DNA of 64,000 bases from Bacillota bacterium (GTDB lineage Bacteria; Bacillota; Clostridia; Christensenellales; SZUA-584): assembly GCA_023415795.1 (NCBI GenBank), contig JAEZJG010000007.1:62001-126000 (forward strand). Reading direction: 5' to 3'. Below, in pieces: positions 25,341 to 34,585 of the stretch (the stretch's first letter is position 1; the number at the start of each line of letters is the position of its first letter). The notes beneath the pieces are model-generated. The model was not told the DNA's origin, made no database searches, and saw nothing but the letters and a program-made list of their open reading frames with translations. Both the position numbers and the translations under genes were made by a program.

Positions 25341-26018
25341 CTATTCGCAGAATATGTGCTCGCCGATCGTTACAATCACCGGCCTTGATCTCATCCATTT
25401 GTTGCTCGTTTTCGCCGGAGCGTAATAGAACACGGCTCCTCCCGACGGATCCCAACCGTTCATTGCATCGCGCGCGGCGTCGAGAGACTGCTGGTTGGGC
25501 GTCAGATTGATCTGCCCGTCGTCTACCACCGAGAACGCGCCCGACTGATAGATTACCTTTGCGATGCTGTTCGGGAAACGTGAATCTTCCACGCGGTTGA
25601 GTACAACGGCTGCCACTGCCACCATTCCCTTGTATGGCTCGCCGCGGGCCTCGCCGTATACCAGACGCGCCAGCAGGTAAACATCGTTGTTGTTGCCTGA
25701 CGAATTTGAGCCCCCGCCGCCGCCGCTGGAAGGCGCGTTTACGCCCAACTTCTCTGCCGTTTGTGCGCCCACAATGCCATCTGCCGTTATGCCGTGCTTT
25801 TTCTGAAACCAGACCACGGCAGTGCGTGTGGCTTCGCCGTATTTGCCGTCTACCGCGCCGGTATAATAGCCCCAATCCTTGAGCCTTTGCTGTATCTCCT
25901 TTACCTCGTTGCCGCTGGAACCCACCTTATAGGAGGCGGCCGGTGTTGCTTCACAGCCAAAAAGCAAAACCGCCAGCAATACAAGCAGCATCGCAAGCGG
26001 TTTCTTGAGTCTTTCCAT
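25341..26018 (-). CDS. sleB: Spore cortex-lytic enzyme SleB
   Basis: Lytic transglycosylase that degrades muramic-lactam cortex peptidoglycan in germination. 225 residues: signal peptide (about 1-22), a peptidoglycan-binding domain (about 31-85; VKEIQQRLKDWGYYTGAVDG, KYGEATRTAV), a Gly/Ser linker (about 90-105) and the hydrolase_2 catalytic domain with the essential Glu in LVYGEARGEPYKGMVAVAAV. The signal peptide ends LLFGCEA, a lipobox-like form, so it may be lipid-anchored. The start at 26018 follows GGAGG by 8 nt. It is paired with ypeB behind and spoIIR in front. Confidence 0.93.
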   Translation of the reverse strand: MERLKKPLAMLLVLLAVLLFGCEATPAASYKVGSSGNEVKEIQQRLKDWGYYTGAVDGKYGEATRTAVVWFQKKHGITADGIVGAQTAEKLGVNAPSSGGGGGSNSSGNNNDVYLLARLVYGEARGEPYKGMVAVAAVVLNRVEDSRFPNSIAKVIYQSGAFSVVDDGQINLTPNQQSLDAARDAMNGWDPSGGAVFYYAPAKTSNKWMRSRPVIVTIGEHIFCE

Positions 26019-26066
26019 CGATGTATCCTCCAAGCCATCACATTAATCTTGACGGCGGGATACGTA

Positions 26067-26594
26067 TTACTTAAACAAGCCGTCGAAGAATTCCGCGAAG
26101 AATGAGGTATATTCTGCCTCGTCCTCCTGGGTTTCCAGCTCTGAGATGCACAGCGGCGGGAACATGACGCACCACCAGTTTTGCCCCTTGCCGTCTCCCA
26201 GCACCACGCGCAGTGCTTCGTAATCACCCTCAGGATAACGGACACCCTTGTATTCCTTATCCGGAAAGTGGCTGATACCCACCGTGGCTGTCGCTGTGTA
26301 GTCGAATCCGTTTTTCTCCAGCGTATCATCTGCCGTCGCTATTATTATCTCAAGGTTGTCAGCGATATATTCTTGGGCTTCCTGCGCGTTATCGCACTTG
26401 AGTATGCCGTCTTTCGTCAATTGCAGCACAGCGTCGCGCACCTTCAGCTTTACCTGCTGATCCTCATCGCTGTCTGAATTGGCGATCACATGCAGCCGAA
26501 ACGGTGCGGGTGTACACGCGCTGGCCAGCAGCACCGCCGCTGTCAGCAGCAGCACCACCGCCTTTTTCCAATGTACAGTCTTAAAACCCCTCAT
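26067..26594 (-). CDS. spoIIR: Stage II sporulation protein R
   Basis: Secreted from the forespore; it triggers SpoIIGA to process pro-sigma-E in the mother cell. 175 residues with an N-terminal export segment (about 8-28). The family core FRLHVIANSDSDEDQQVKLK and VRDAVL is at about 32-58, and the typical ending around NWWCVMFPPLCI is near 150. The start at 26594 follows AGGAAACAAG. It lies 48 nt upstream of sleB; the three sporulation genes may be co-transcribed, although their usual timing differs. Confidence 0.92.
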   Translation of the reverse strand: MRGFKTVHWKKAVVLLLTAAVLLASACTPAPFRLHVIANSDSDEDQQVKLKVRDAVLQLTKDGILKCDNAQEAQEYIADNLEIIIATADDTLEKNGFDYTATATVGISHFPDKEYKGVRYPEGDYEALRVVLGDGKGQNWWCVMFPPLCISELETQEDEAEYTSFFAEFFDGLFK

Positions 26595-26710
26595 CTTGTT
26601 TCCTATCCTCGTGTCATTTGTCATATGCATATGCAGTGTTATTATAGCCACCTGTTTTGCTAACTATACATGGGCTGGCCAGATGGGTAATGCGTATGGT
26701 CAGGAGTCAA

Positions 26711-26737
26711 TAAAAAAGCCATTCGCGCGGAATGGCC
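26711..26737 (-). terminator. Terminator of the glycosyltransferase operon
   Basis: On the minus strand, GGCCATT / AATGGC around a 7-nt loop followed by TTTTTTA, about 20 nt beyond the GT39 stop. Confidence 0.8.
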
Positions 26738-26757
26738 GGGGCTTTCATAGCAATTGC

Positions 26758-28383
26758 TCAGTGGGGGTGGGTTTGCTTCTCGTTTGGGATAAGCTGAGGA
26801 CCTGTTTTATTGAGGCGGGCTTCGCGGAACTCTATGACTTTTTGGCGGAAGAGGGACGATATACCGAGCGCACCCAGTATGGCAAACACCGGCAGCATGT
26901 GGTAGTGATAGCGGTTTTGGTGCTCCAGCAGCATGTGCAAAATGGCGGTACCGACAAACAGCAGCACCATCGCCTGCGCCCCGCCCGGCTTTCTTTGCTT
27001 GAGCAGACGTAAACCGTAAACCGCCGAAAAGAAAACGCCGAGCAGATAGAAATAATCGTTGCAGCTAGTTAGCCCGCTGATGAGCTTTTGCCTCTGGGGA
27101 GACAGCCCCCCCTGCTGCTCCAGAAAGAGCTTCGTCCATGTTTCGGCAAAATCGTCGTTTTTCCACAGCAGCGTATATTTTTCCGAAGCCAGATTCAGCA
27201 CACCCGCCGGGTTGCTCAGTATGCGCGGCACCGCGACCTCTATGCTGGCCCGGTGCGCCGCTTCGGGCGAATTGGTTGCATGAAAAACCTCGGCGAAGAA
27301 GTCGGCATCCTGCTGGTTCCACGTGCCCTTGGATTCCGTGTTCACGCCCACCATCAAGTTATACCCAAAGGACACCCCCGCGCCGGGCAGCTTATACGCA
27401 ATAGTGCCGGATATTGATGCGGAGATGAGCTGGCTGAAGATCAAGAAGCTGGCGCAGATGACCAGCGACATAAACCAGCCTTGGCACGCGGCGCGGCTGA
27501 GCCTGCCGTTTAGCATCCGCTCGTTTTTGTCGAAACTTTTGCGGAACGGAAGGATGCAAAGCAGCACCGCAGCCAGCCAGATTATGGCGAGCGGGCGTAT
27601 CGCGTTGGACAGCGCAATCAGCACGCCCAGCGTAAAGCACAAAAACATGGCGCTTTCGCGGTTTTCCAGCAGCACTGGATAATTGTAAAGATAGATGAAA
27701 AGCCGTATGCTCAGCAGCAGCAGGCAGGTGAACACAGGCTCGGACGACAGTATGGCGCCGAAGAGTATTTGCGAGGGCCAAAAGGCTGCTGCCAACAGCG
27801 CGAGCATTCCCGCCAGCCGCCCGCCGAGCGTCCGCGCGATGCGATAGGTCAGATAAACACTAAAAAGGCTGAACGCCGCGTTGAGATAAAGCCCGGCGGT
27901 AACCGATGGCCCCGTGATGGCAAAGAGCAGCGACAGCACAAAAGGGAAGCCGATGACATGGGGGAATTCCGCAATGTAGCCGCTGTAGCCTGAGGCGGAC
28001 AGCGTTCCCTCAGACAGCAGCTTTGCCACCTGATAATATGTTTCGAAGTCGGAGGACGGCGCGATGGGCAGCTGAGTGATCACCCAGATACGCAGCACGG
28101 CGCTGACCATCAGCACTGCACCCATGGCAATACGTTCTGCGAGCATCAGCTTGCGCTCGCCTTCCGGCTTTAGGGGCAGCAGCGTGGTTCTTGCCGCCAG
28201 CCGTGAGGCGCATTGCACCACGATCAGCGCAGCCGCGAGCAGAAGTATTATTCCGCCGTACCAGATGAAAGGATACGACTTTCCGACAGCCATATCCGCA
28301 ATGATCGAAAACAGCGCATACGCCAGCAGTATTTCGCAGCATACAATGGCAAAGCTGGTAAACCAGTTTCTTTTGACCGACAT
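26758..28383 (-). CDS. GT39-type membrane glycosyltransferase
   Basis: 541 residues with about eleven hydrophobic segments. The N-terminal third matches the ArnT/PMT (GT-C) layout: after two membrane helices comes a loop with the acidic pair APSSDFETYYQVAKLL (Asp and Glu around residues 110-113), then helices including EFPHVIGFPFVLSLLFAITG and AFWPSQILFGAILSSEPVF. Such enzymes move a sugar from a polyprenyl phosphate donor to protein or lipid outside the membrane. It starts 20 nt after the NfrB-like gene on the same strand and ends in a terminator, so the two form an operon. The acceptor is unknown. Confidence 0.8.
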   Translation of the reverse strand: MSVKRNWFTSFAIVCCEILLAYALFSIIADMAVGKSYPFIWYGGIILLLAAALIVVQCASRLAARTTLLPLKPEGERKLMLAERIAMGAVLMVSAVLRIWVITQLPIAPSSDFETYYQVAKLLSEGTLSASGYSGYIAEFPHVIGFPFVLSLLFAITGPSVTAGLYLNAAFSLFSVYLTYRIARTLGGRLAGMLALLAAAFWPSQILFGAILSSEPVFTCLLLLSIRLFIYLYNYPVLLENRESAMFLCFTLGVLIALSNAIRPLAIIWLAAVLLCILPFRKSFDKNERMLNGRLSRAACQGWFMSLVICASFLIFSQLISASISGTIAYKLPGAGVSFGYNLMVGVNTESKGTWNQQDADFFAEVFHATNSPEAAHRASIEVAVPRILSNPAGVLNLASEKYTLLWKNDDFAETWTKLFLEQQGGLSPQRQKLISGLTSCNDYFYLLGVFFSAVYGLRLLKQRKPGGAQAMVLLFVGTAILHMLLEHQNRYHYHMLPVFAILGALGISSLFRQKVIEFREARLNKTGPQLIPNEKQTHPH

Positions 28384-28403
28384 CTCCCCGTCTCCCCGCA
28401 GCG

Positions 28404-30458
28404 TTATATATTCATAAAGCTATTCTGTGTTGCTGAGAAATCTTTACTCTGCGCCGGATTATTCGTTTTGATACCGGTGCGGCGTGTGCCTGTCAGACCC
28501 ATGTATCCCAAAATGTCCGAGCAATAAGCGTGGTTGTCTAGCGCCAGCACGGCCTGCTCCCACGTGATTGAACCGCTGCTTAAATAGCCGCCTACCTGTT
28601 GGTATGGCACAGAAGCCGCGCGGCTTTGGCTGTTAAGCGCACCGATGATGCTGCTTTTTGTTGCATAAACGAAGCGAACGTTTTTATCAGGAAGCCCCAG
28701 CGCTCTTGTGATCTTCGCTTCATCGGTGCTTTCAGCCTTGGCGAAAACATAGCCTTCCTGCATTTTCAGCAGCGGGTATATCAGCAGCTTTTCCAACAGC
28801 GTGCGATTAAAGCCTGCGGCAAGGTCTGCCTCAAAGGCGGCGATGTTGCTGATGCATAGACCATGCTGAACGTTGGCGAGGGCTTCGGTGAGCTGCTGAT
28901 CTGTCACCATGCCCCGCTGCCGCAGCACCTCGCCGAGACGCAAATCGTGATCCCGGCTTATTTGAAGCGCGTCGCTGAGCGTGCTGACATCGATATACTG
29001 CTTCTCCAGCAGCACATCGCCAAGGTTGCGGTAATAGCGGTAGAGCACCTGTTTGTCAAGGAAGGTATGATCCGTCTTGCTCCATGCGACCTTACCCTTC
29101 TTTTTCTTTGTCGTTGTGCCCTTGAAGTAAAGCTTCCACGCCTTGAACGTTGCGGTCATATTAATGATGTTGCCCCACACCAGCCGCACCGGCATCAGCG
29201 GCGGCAGCAGACAAGACACCGCCATGCTTTTGAAGCCGTAGAAGTTAGTGATGGATACCGCGCGCATCAGCTGGCGGAACACCATCATGAAGGTGAGGAA
29301 TACACACAGCGTGTATGACAGCGTTCCCTTGGGATACATGACGGGGATATCCAAAAACAGTGATACGATAAAGTAGATAAAGACCATGTAGCCGGGCAGC
29401 ACCACGAGGTTGCTGAGCTTGGCTTTGAGATCCTTATACAGGGAATACCGGCCAGCGAAGCCCATGCGGCTGGATCGGAACATCTCCGTGGTTTTCGCAG
29501 ACTGCATCGTGATGCCGTATATCCAGCGCGTTTTCTGACGCACCGCCGTTTTAAATGTAAAGGGGAAGAAGCTTCGTGTTGCCACATAGTCCCACCGGAC
29601 GGTATGGTTATCCATCAGGCGCGGGACCTTTTCCAGCACGAAATGTGTATTAAAGCCCTTTTCCGCCAGTGTCAGCGACAGCTTATAATCCTCTGTCAGG
29701 CTGTCTTCCGGGCAGATCGGCTCGTTGCCAAAGGAGTCGATGATCGCGTGGGAAATCACGTAGCCTGTGCCGGCCGAGGGCACAACGGCGCTCATCGCCT
29801 CGCGCGAGCCCAAGGTGCGGTAGTGGTTTTCCGCAAATTCGTCGGCGTACGTTCCTAGCGTCATGTTGCGAAAAACATTGCGCAGTTTAGGCAGTCTTTG
29901 CAGCGGTATCACGGGAAACTGGAGCAGATCGTATGACTCCAGCAGATAGTTGGTCAGCTTGAGCTCGTACGGATGCACCACATCCTCAGAATCGTGTATT
30001 GTTATGGAAGCGAACCGCCAGCGGCGTTCGTTCTCGTAGCCTTTGATGTACCGAATGATGCTGTTGATGTTGTCGGCCTTGCAGGTGGGGCCCGGCTTTT
30101 CGTTTACCACCATATGCACGTTTTCATATTGCTTCTCCAGCGCGCGAACAACGCTTATGGTTTTCTCGTCGTTGGGGTAAACGCCGATGAAAATATGGTA
30201 CATCGACGCTGGGTATTGGATGGATGCCACCATATTATCGATCACCGCTTGCAGCACATTATCCTCGTGCCAGGCTGCGATCGCCACTGCCAGCAGCTTG
30301 GGCGGCCCTGAATCGAGCCGCTCTATGGGCAGCCTGCCGGACACACCGCGCCTGATTTTGCGTACGATGTTGAGTATATCCCAAATTAAATCGTCGATGC
30401 TGAAAAAAATAAAGCTCAGCGCCACGATGAAGCCTATGCTTTGTATTGTGTGGTCCAT
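28404..30458 (-). CDS. NfrB-like processive GT2 glycosyltransferase with C-terminal c-di-GMP-binding MshEN domain
   Basis: 684 residues. A membrane helix (about 5-27) leads to a GT2 catalytic domain with the four landmarks of processive enzymes: DSED (156-159), the TED at 255-257, and QKTRW (308-312), followed by three or four membrane helices to about 430. Residues 478-530 are an MshEN domain: motif I (478-501, LGDVL...L...L), a 5-residue spacer RDHDL, and motif II (507-530, RLGEVLRQRGMVTDQQLTEA), which is the double 24-residue motif that binds c-di-GMP. E. coli NfrB has this architecture and is switched on by c-di-GMP. NfrA is absent, as expected without an outer membrane. ATG at 30458 is preferred to GTG at 30536; GGGTGAT precedes it. 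Confidence 0.85.
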   Translation of the reverse strand: MDHTIQSIGFIVALSFIFFSIDDLIWDILNIVRKIRRGVSGRLPIERLDSGPPKLLAVAIAAWHEDNVLQAVIDNMVASIQYPASMYHIFIGVYPNDEKTISVVRALEKQYENVHMVVNEKPGPTCKADNINSIIRYIKGYENERRWRFASITIHDSEDVVHPYELKLTNYLLESYDLLQFPVIPLQRLPKLRNVFRNMTLGTYADEFAENHYRTLGSREAMSAVVPSAGTGYVISHAIIDSFGNEPICPEDSLTEDYKLSLTLAEKGFNTHFVLEKVPRLMDNHTVRWDYVATRSFFPFTFKTAVRQKTRWIYGITMQSAKTTEMFRSSRMGFAGRYSLYKDLKAKLSNLVVLPGYMVFIYFIVSLFLDIPVMYPKGTLSYTLCVFLTFMMVFRQLMRAVSITNFYGFKSMAVSCLLPPLMPVRLVWGNIINMTATFKAWKLYFKGTTTKKKKGKVAWSKTDHTFLDKQVLYRYYRNLGDVLLEKQYIDVSTLSDALQISRDHDLRLGEVLRQRGMVTDQQLTEALANVQHGLCISNIAAFEADLAAGFNRTLLEKLLIYPLLKMQEGYVFAKAESTDEAKITRALGLPDKNVRFVYATKSSIIGALNSQSRAASVPYQQVGGYLSSGSITWEQAVLALDNHAYCSDILGYMGLTGTRRTGIKTNNPAQSKDFSATQNSFMNI

Positions 30459-30672
30459 ATTTATCACCCGATCACTTTTATAAGGACGCGGACGGCGGCA
30501 AAAAGGCGTATAGAATGCGGTTTTGATCGCTGTCACTAAAACAATGATAGCACATGCGCATCATTCACTGTCAACAGCTACCGATGATATCGTGACAAGT
30601 AAGTATAACCAAATGAAGACATCTTTACCGCTTGCATTATGGGTTTGTACTCGTAACGCAAAACAGACATAG

Positions 30673-30702
30673 AAAAAGCTCTTCGCCGAAGAGGCAAAGA
30701 GC
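30673..30702 (-). terminator. Terminator of the lipoprotein gene
   Basis: On the minus strand, GCTCTTTGCC / CGGCGAAGAGC with a 4-nt loop, followed by TTTTTC, about 20 nt past the stop. Confidence 0.75.
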
Positions 30703-30721
30703 CTTTGTGGTTAACCAGTCC

Positions 30722-31270
30722 TTATTCGTTTATCTTTAAACTCTGTACGATATTGCGAAGCAGCTCCAGCTGAGACTCTGAAGGCTTGAATATTTTGCCC
30801 ATCACCTTGTCCTGAGAGTAGTACGCATCTACCTCTATCACACCGTACGGCGTATCGATGATGTATTCATAGCCATGGAAATCCGCTTCATTTTCTTCCT
30901 CGTCAAGGTCTACCATGTTGTACTCAAAGCGGCGTGCGTTATAGTCTGCCACCTGCTCCTCCTGAACCTCGCCGATGATGTTGTCTCCATAGTATTCGGT
31001 TAAATAGCTAATTGCATCGTCCGCGGGATAATCGTACACCGTGTTGTCGTAGAAATAAACCGATGCGTGTGCGCCCTCATCGTTGGTCATTTGCAGCACC
31101 AGCCCCTCTTGATCCTGCTTGTTGTTGTAATCCCAGCTGTCCGGTACGCTGAACGTAAAATTACCGTCCGATGAGTCCAGCGTTTTTGTCAGCTTCTCAG
31201 CAGACTCGCAAGCTGTCAGCATAACGGCTAGTGCAACCATCACCGCAATCAGCCAAATCCTTTTCCCCAT
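30722..31270 (-). CDS. Small lipoprotein of unknown function
   Basis: 182 residues with a clear lipoprotein signal (lipobox LTAC, Cys21). The mature part begins with a beta-rich segment (FTFSVPDSWDYNN) recalling PsbP/DUF1795-like surface lipoproteins, is acidic (VDLDEEENEADFHG), and ends in a helix. No catalytic motif is visible. It is a single-gene unit with GGAGG before the start and a terminator behind. Confidence 0.75.
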   Translation of the reverse strand: MGKRIWLIAVMVALAVMLTACESAEKLTKTLDSSDGNFTFSVPDSWDYNNKQDQEGLVLQMTNDEGAHASVYFYDNTVYDYPADDAISYLTEYYGDNIIGEVQEEQVADYNARRFEYNMVDLDEEENEADFHGYEYIIDTPYGVIEVDAYYSQDKVMGKIFKPSESQLELLRNIVQSLKINE

Positions 31271-31411
31271 TTAGTCCTCCAAAATTGATAAACATTATTT
31301 TTTATTTCTACTAATATAACGCAGAAATACAATGTTGTCATTGACTATATGTGTTAAGTGCTCCGCTATTTTTATGATGCGTTAAAAAGCCTTTCAGCCG
31401 CATATATGCCG

Positions 31412-31441
31412 TTGTTGTGCTGACAGAATATGTGATACAAT
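31412..31441 (+). promoter_or_regulatory. Candidate promoter of the MoxR operon
   Basis: TTGTTG (31412-31417), 18 nt, TACAAT (31436-31441), 46 nt before the first start codon. Confidence 0.45.
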
Positions 31442-31487
31442 ATTCCATCATAAACCATGCATAATATGGGAAAGGGCGCGTTGCCGT

Positions 31488-32561
31488 ATGAGAATCAGCG
31501 AAGCCAAACAGTGCATTATCGAACTGTACAAGAATACCGACAGCGTGATCGCGCTGGTCAGCGAGCGCGGCGTGGGCAAAACCTCGGCGTTTGCGCAATG
31601 CGCGAAAGAGCTTTCTATCGGCTATATGGGGCTGTATGCCGCGGCGATGGAGGGACCGGACTTTATGGGACTGCCGGATAAGGACAGGGAAAAGGGCATT
31701 ACACGCTATCTTGCGCCGCAGTTTCTGCCCACGCAAACGGCAGTGGACGAGGGCTTGTTTCCGCAAAGCGGGCTGCTGGTGCTGGAGGAGATCAACCGCG
31801 TGCCCACCGACACCGTTTCGGTGCTGTATCCGTTGCTTCTGGAGCGCAAGATCAACGGGCACTGTCTGGCCCCCGGCTGGAAGATCGGCGTGACAATGAA
31901 CCCCGATACGCTCAATTACGCGGTCAATTCGCTGGACGACGCGATGCTGGACCGCTTTGTGACTGTGGAGGTGACGGCAAATCTGGCAGATTACGTTGCC
32001 TATTCGCTGCAAAACAACCCCTGTGACGATGTGCTGGCCTACCTCACCGCCTGCCCGGACATGCTGCTGCGTGTCAAAAAGGCGGCGGACAGCACCGCCA
32101 CTGCTAAATCGCCCACGCCGCGCGGATGGACGCGGGTGCAGCAACTGCTGAACGGCTGCGCTTTGCCGGATAAGCTGATGCAGGAGCTGGTCTGCGGTGT
32201 GCTGGGCCCCGAAGCCGCCGCGTCGTTTTTCGGCTACCTCAAAAACCGAGAGTATACCATACCCTCTGCCGCCGTGCTGCTGACCGGTTTTGAGCAGGTG
32301 CGCCCGCAGTTTGAAAAACTGGTGCAGGGCAGCCGGTTCGATCTGCTGAGCCTCGTGATGAAAAAAACCGTATTTTTACTGGACAGCAGCGACGCGCACT
32401 GCGCCAACGTTGACGCGATGCTGGGAAGCTTGCCGGAGGAATTTCAGCTGCTGTTTTTCAAAACGCTGGCGACCGACAGACCGGAGCTGTTTTTGGATAT
32501 CGCGCAGAAGACCGCTGTGTTCGCAGCGCTATCCGATCAGATGCTTGAGCTGCTGGCTTGA
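31488..32561 (+). CDS. MoxR-like AAA+ ATPase
   Basis: 357 residues. Walker A is SERGVGKTS (Lys31), Walker B is LLVLEEINRV (Glu-Glu in place of Asp-Glu), and sensor-type segments TMNPDT and LDDAMLDRFV follow, the usual MoxR/AAA_5 pattern. The last 180 residues are helical with no recognised domain. MoxR ATPases act as chaperones for VWA-domain partners, and one follows directly (32594). A third, unknown gene completes the set. The client is unknown. Confidence 0.85.
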   Translation: MRISEAKQCIIELYKNTDSVIALVSERGVGKTSAFAQCAKELSIGYMGLYAAAMEGPDFMGLPDKDREKGITRYLAPQFLPTQTAVDEGLFPQSGLLVLEEINRVPTDTVSVLYPLLLERKINGHCLAPGWKIGVTMNPDTLNYAVNSLDDAMLDRFVTVEVTANLADYVAYSLQNNPCDDVLAYLTACPDMLLRVKKAADSTATAKSPTPRGWTRVQQLLNGCALPDKLMQELVCGVLGPEAAASFFGYLKNREYTIPSAAVLLTGFEQVRPQFEKLVQGSRFDLLSLVMKKTVFLLDSSDAHCANVDAMLGSLPEEFQLLFFKTLATDRPELFLDIAQKTAVFAALSDQMLELLA

Positions 32562-32593
32562 ACTAAACATAAATTGGGGAGAGGGGGGAGACC

Positions 32594-33724
32594 ATGCGTA
32601 TACAGCAGGCCGTCATGAAGCTGCTGCTGAGCCAGCCGTTTTACGGTGCACTGGCCAGCGCCATTTCGCTACAAGAAAGCAAAGCGGGGCGGCGGATGGA
32701 GATGACGCTGTTCCCCGACCCTTTGCTTCGATACAACAAGCAATGGTTTGAGAGCCTGACGGAGGCACAGGCCATTGGCGCGCTGCTGCATGAGCTGCTG
32801 CATCTGGTGCTGCTGCACGCGCTGCGCCGCGGCGACCGCGACCCGTTGCTGTGGGCAGTGTGTGCCGACATGGCGGTGAACAGCCATCTGCCGCTTGACA
32901 TGCTGACACCCGAAGCGGTGACGACGGAGAAAATAAGCCGCGAGCTGCACCACGCTTTGGAACCGCAACGAAGCGCCGAGCATTATTACGCACAGATATC
33001 GCGACTGGTGGACGGTGAGTTTAGCCTGCTGCAGCGCGAGGGCTTCGCATCGATACTGTGCAGCGGCGGCAGCCTGATGGAAGCGGAGCTGCTGTCGGAC
33101 GAGGACACGCCGCAGATGAACGAGCAGGCATTGAAGAGCAAGCTGCGCGATTTGATTGACGAAGCGCGGCCGGGCGGCGGTTTGCCGCAGGCGATAGCGG
33201 GGGAGTTGGAGAACGTATTTGCGCAGCCGCGCATCGATTGGAAGACGATGTTCAAGCGCTTTTTGACGGGTCGGGGACGCACGGAGTCCCGCGCGACGTA
33301 TAAGCGCGAATCGCGCCGGTTCGACAGCTATCCCGGCAGCAAGCGCAGCGTGGGGCTGCGTGTGCTGATCGCGCTGGACGAGAGCGGCTCGATATCCGGC
33401 GACCAGCTGCAGACCTTTTTCACAGAGCTGATGGCGGTGAACCGCATTACCAACGCGCAGATACTGGTGACGGAGTTTGATACCGAGTGTACCAAGCCGC
33501 TGCCCGCTGCCGAATATAAGAAGACGCGCGAGCGCAAAAAGAGCGGCGGTACGGATTTTCGCCCCGTGTTTGCGCTGGCTGACAGTTTGAAGATACCGCA
33601 GGTGGTGATATTTACGGACGGTGAAGGCACCGCGCCTGAGCGCGTCAGCCAGAAGGTGCTGTGGGTGCTCACCAAGAGCGGCAAACAGCCCGCCCCCTAC
33701 GGCAGCAACGCAACATTCGATTAA
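32594..33724 (+). CDS. DUF2201-type protein: putative metallopeptidase domain plus VWA-like domain
   Basis: 376 residues. The N-terminal domain has a zinc-protease-like HELLH (His66, Glu67, His70) in the helix ALLHELLHLVLLHAL. The C-terminal domain (about 245-376) is VWA-like, with a MIDAS-type DESGSIS near residue 258, a later GGTDFRP and FTDGEG. This pairing of domains, beside a MoxR ATPase, is the known arrangement of the DUF2201 family; substrate and activity are untested. GGGGAGAGGGGGGA precedes the start, 32 nt after the ATPase gene. Confidence 0.85.
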   Translation: MRIQQAVMKLLLSQPFYGALASAISLQESKAGRRMEMTLFPDPLLRYNKQWFESLTEAQAIGALLHELLHLVLLHALRRGDRDPLLWAVCADMAVNSHLPLDMLTPEAVTTEKISRELHHALEPQRSAEHYYAQISRLVDGEFSLLQREGFASILCSGGSLMEAELLSDEDTPQMNEQALKSKLRDLIDEARPGGGLPQAIAGELENVFAQPRIDWKTMFKRFLTGRGRTESRATYKRESRRFDSYPGSKRSVGLRVLIALDESGSISGDQLQTFFTELMAVNRITNAQILVTEFDTECTKPLPAAEYKKTRERKKSGGTDFRPVFALADSLKIPQVVIFTDGEGTAPERVSQKVLWVLTKSGKQPAPYGSNATFD

Positions 33725-33742
33725 CGGAGTGAATTAACGAAT

Positions 33743-34120
33743 ATGAGCGAAGTACTGGAATATTATCTGACAGGCGGTAACATACGGCTGGGCAAGAACG
33801 AAGCGGCGCTGGAGCTGCTGCGGAAGGACAGCATACTGCGCGCGCTGCTGGGCTATACCGCAGGCGAGCTGAAGGCTCTGGCCTCTAGCAACGCGCACAT
33901 CAGCAAAGCGGATGATTATGTGTGCTTTGACTATACTGGCATACAGGAGCGCCAGCTTGGCGGCGACCCGGCGGAGCTGCTTAAGGAGCTCAAAGCCCGC
34001 TACGGACGCGCCGTGAGCGGAGAGCTGTTTTTCCGCATCGTGTATACCACGTTCGGTCATGTTTTCTACAGTCAGGCGAGCTTGGACGGGGATGAGGTGG
34101 ATTTGAGCGGCGGCGAGTAA
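33743..34120 (+). CDS. Unknown 125-residue third gene of the MoxR/VWA set
   Basis: I do not recognise a family. It starts 18 nt after the VWA gene with GGAGTGA upstream, so it is almost certainly translated from the same message. The sequence is mixed alpha/beta, cytosolic, without cysteine clusters or membrane segments, and has an acidic C-terminus (GDEVDLSGGE). Codon use resembles that of the two genes before it. Position suggests a dedicated partner or client adaptor. Confidence 0.75.
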   Translation: MSEVLEYYLTGGNIRLGKNEAALELLRKDSILRALLGYTAGELKALASSNAHISKADDYVCFDYTGIQERQLGGDPAELLKELKARYGRAVSGELFFRIVYTTFGHVFYSQASLDGDEVDLSGGE

Positions 34121-34399
34121 ACCGTGCGAATCGCCCTGCTCAGCCGTTAATGATCTCAACAGCGATTCCGCCGGCGGGGATGTCCGTTTTGGGGATGACG
34201 ATGATGGCGTAATAGGCGCAGATGGCTTCGGCGTAAGCTCTGTCCGGCGTAGAGGTATACCGTATCTGAATGCTGCCACCGATACCCGATGTCAGCTCGG
34301 CAGACTCAAGGCTGTACTCTTCCTCATACGTGATCACATTGGCCGTGAACGTTACCAGTATCACCGTTTCGTTCTCGTAATCCGCGTTTATTGCTTGTG

Positions 34400-34585
34400 T
34401 CACGGCGTCGAAGCCGTCCAGCAGGGCAGCTTCCTCCTCACTGTTGCCCAGCACAAATACATGCGTCCCTTCGCCCGCCTGCTGCGGATGCCCGTAAATA
34501 CAATTGATATTAAACCAACTGAATAAATAATCGAGATAAATATCTTATTGTCGCTATCGTCTAGCCTATCCCGAAATTCTTTCAA
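34400..34585 (-). CDS. Short membrane-protein frame running out of the insertion (truncated?)
   Basis: A possible TTG start at 34585 overlaps the stop of the preceding small gene by 4 nt. About 29 residues lie inside the insertion (a charged start, then a hydrophobic segment with IISIIYSVGLISIVF character); the remaining residues come from the flanking lipoprotein gene read in another frame. This looks like a gene cut at the insertion boundary. Confidence 0.3.
   Translation of the reverse strand: MKEFRDRLDDSDNKIFISIIYSVGLISIVFTGIRSRRAKGRMYLCWATVRRKLPCWTASTP

Noticed and set aside
26479..27012. 177-residue open frame between spoIIR and the GT39 gene
   Set aside because: It overlaps the starts and ends of two well-supported minus-strand genes and the terminator between them.
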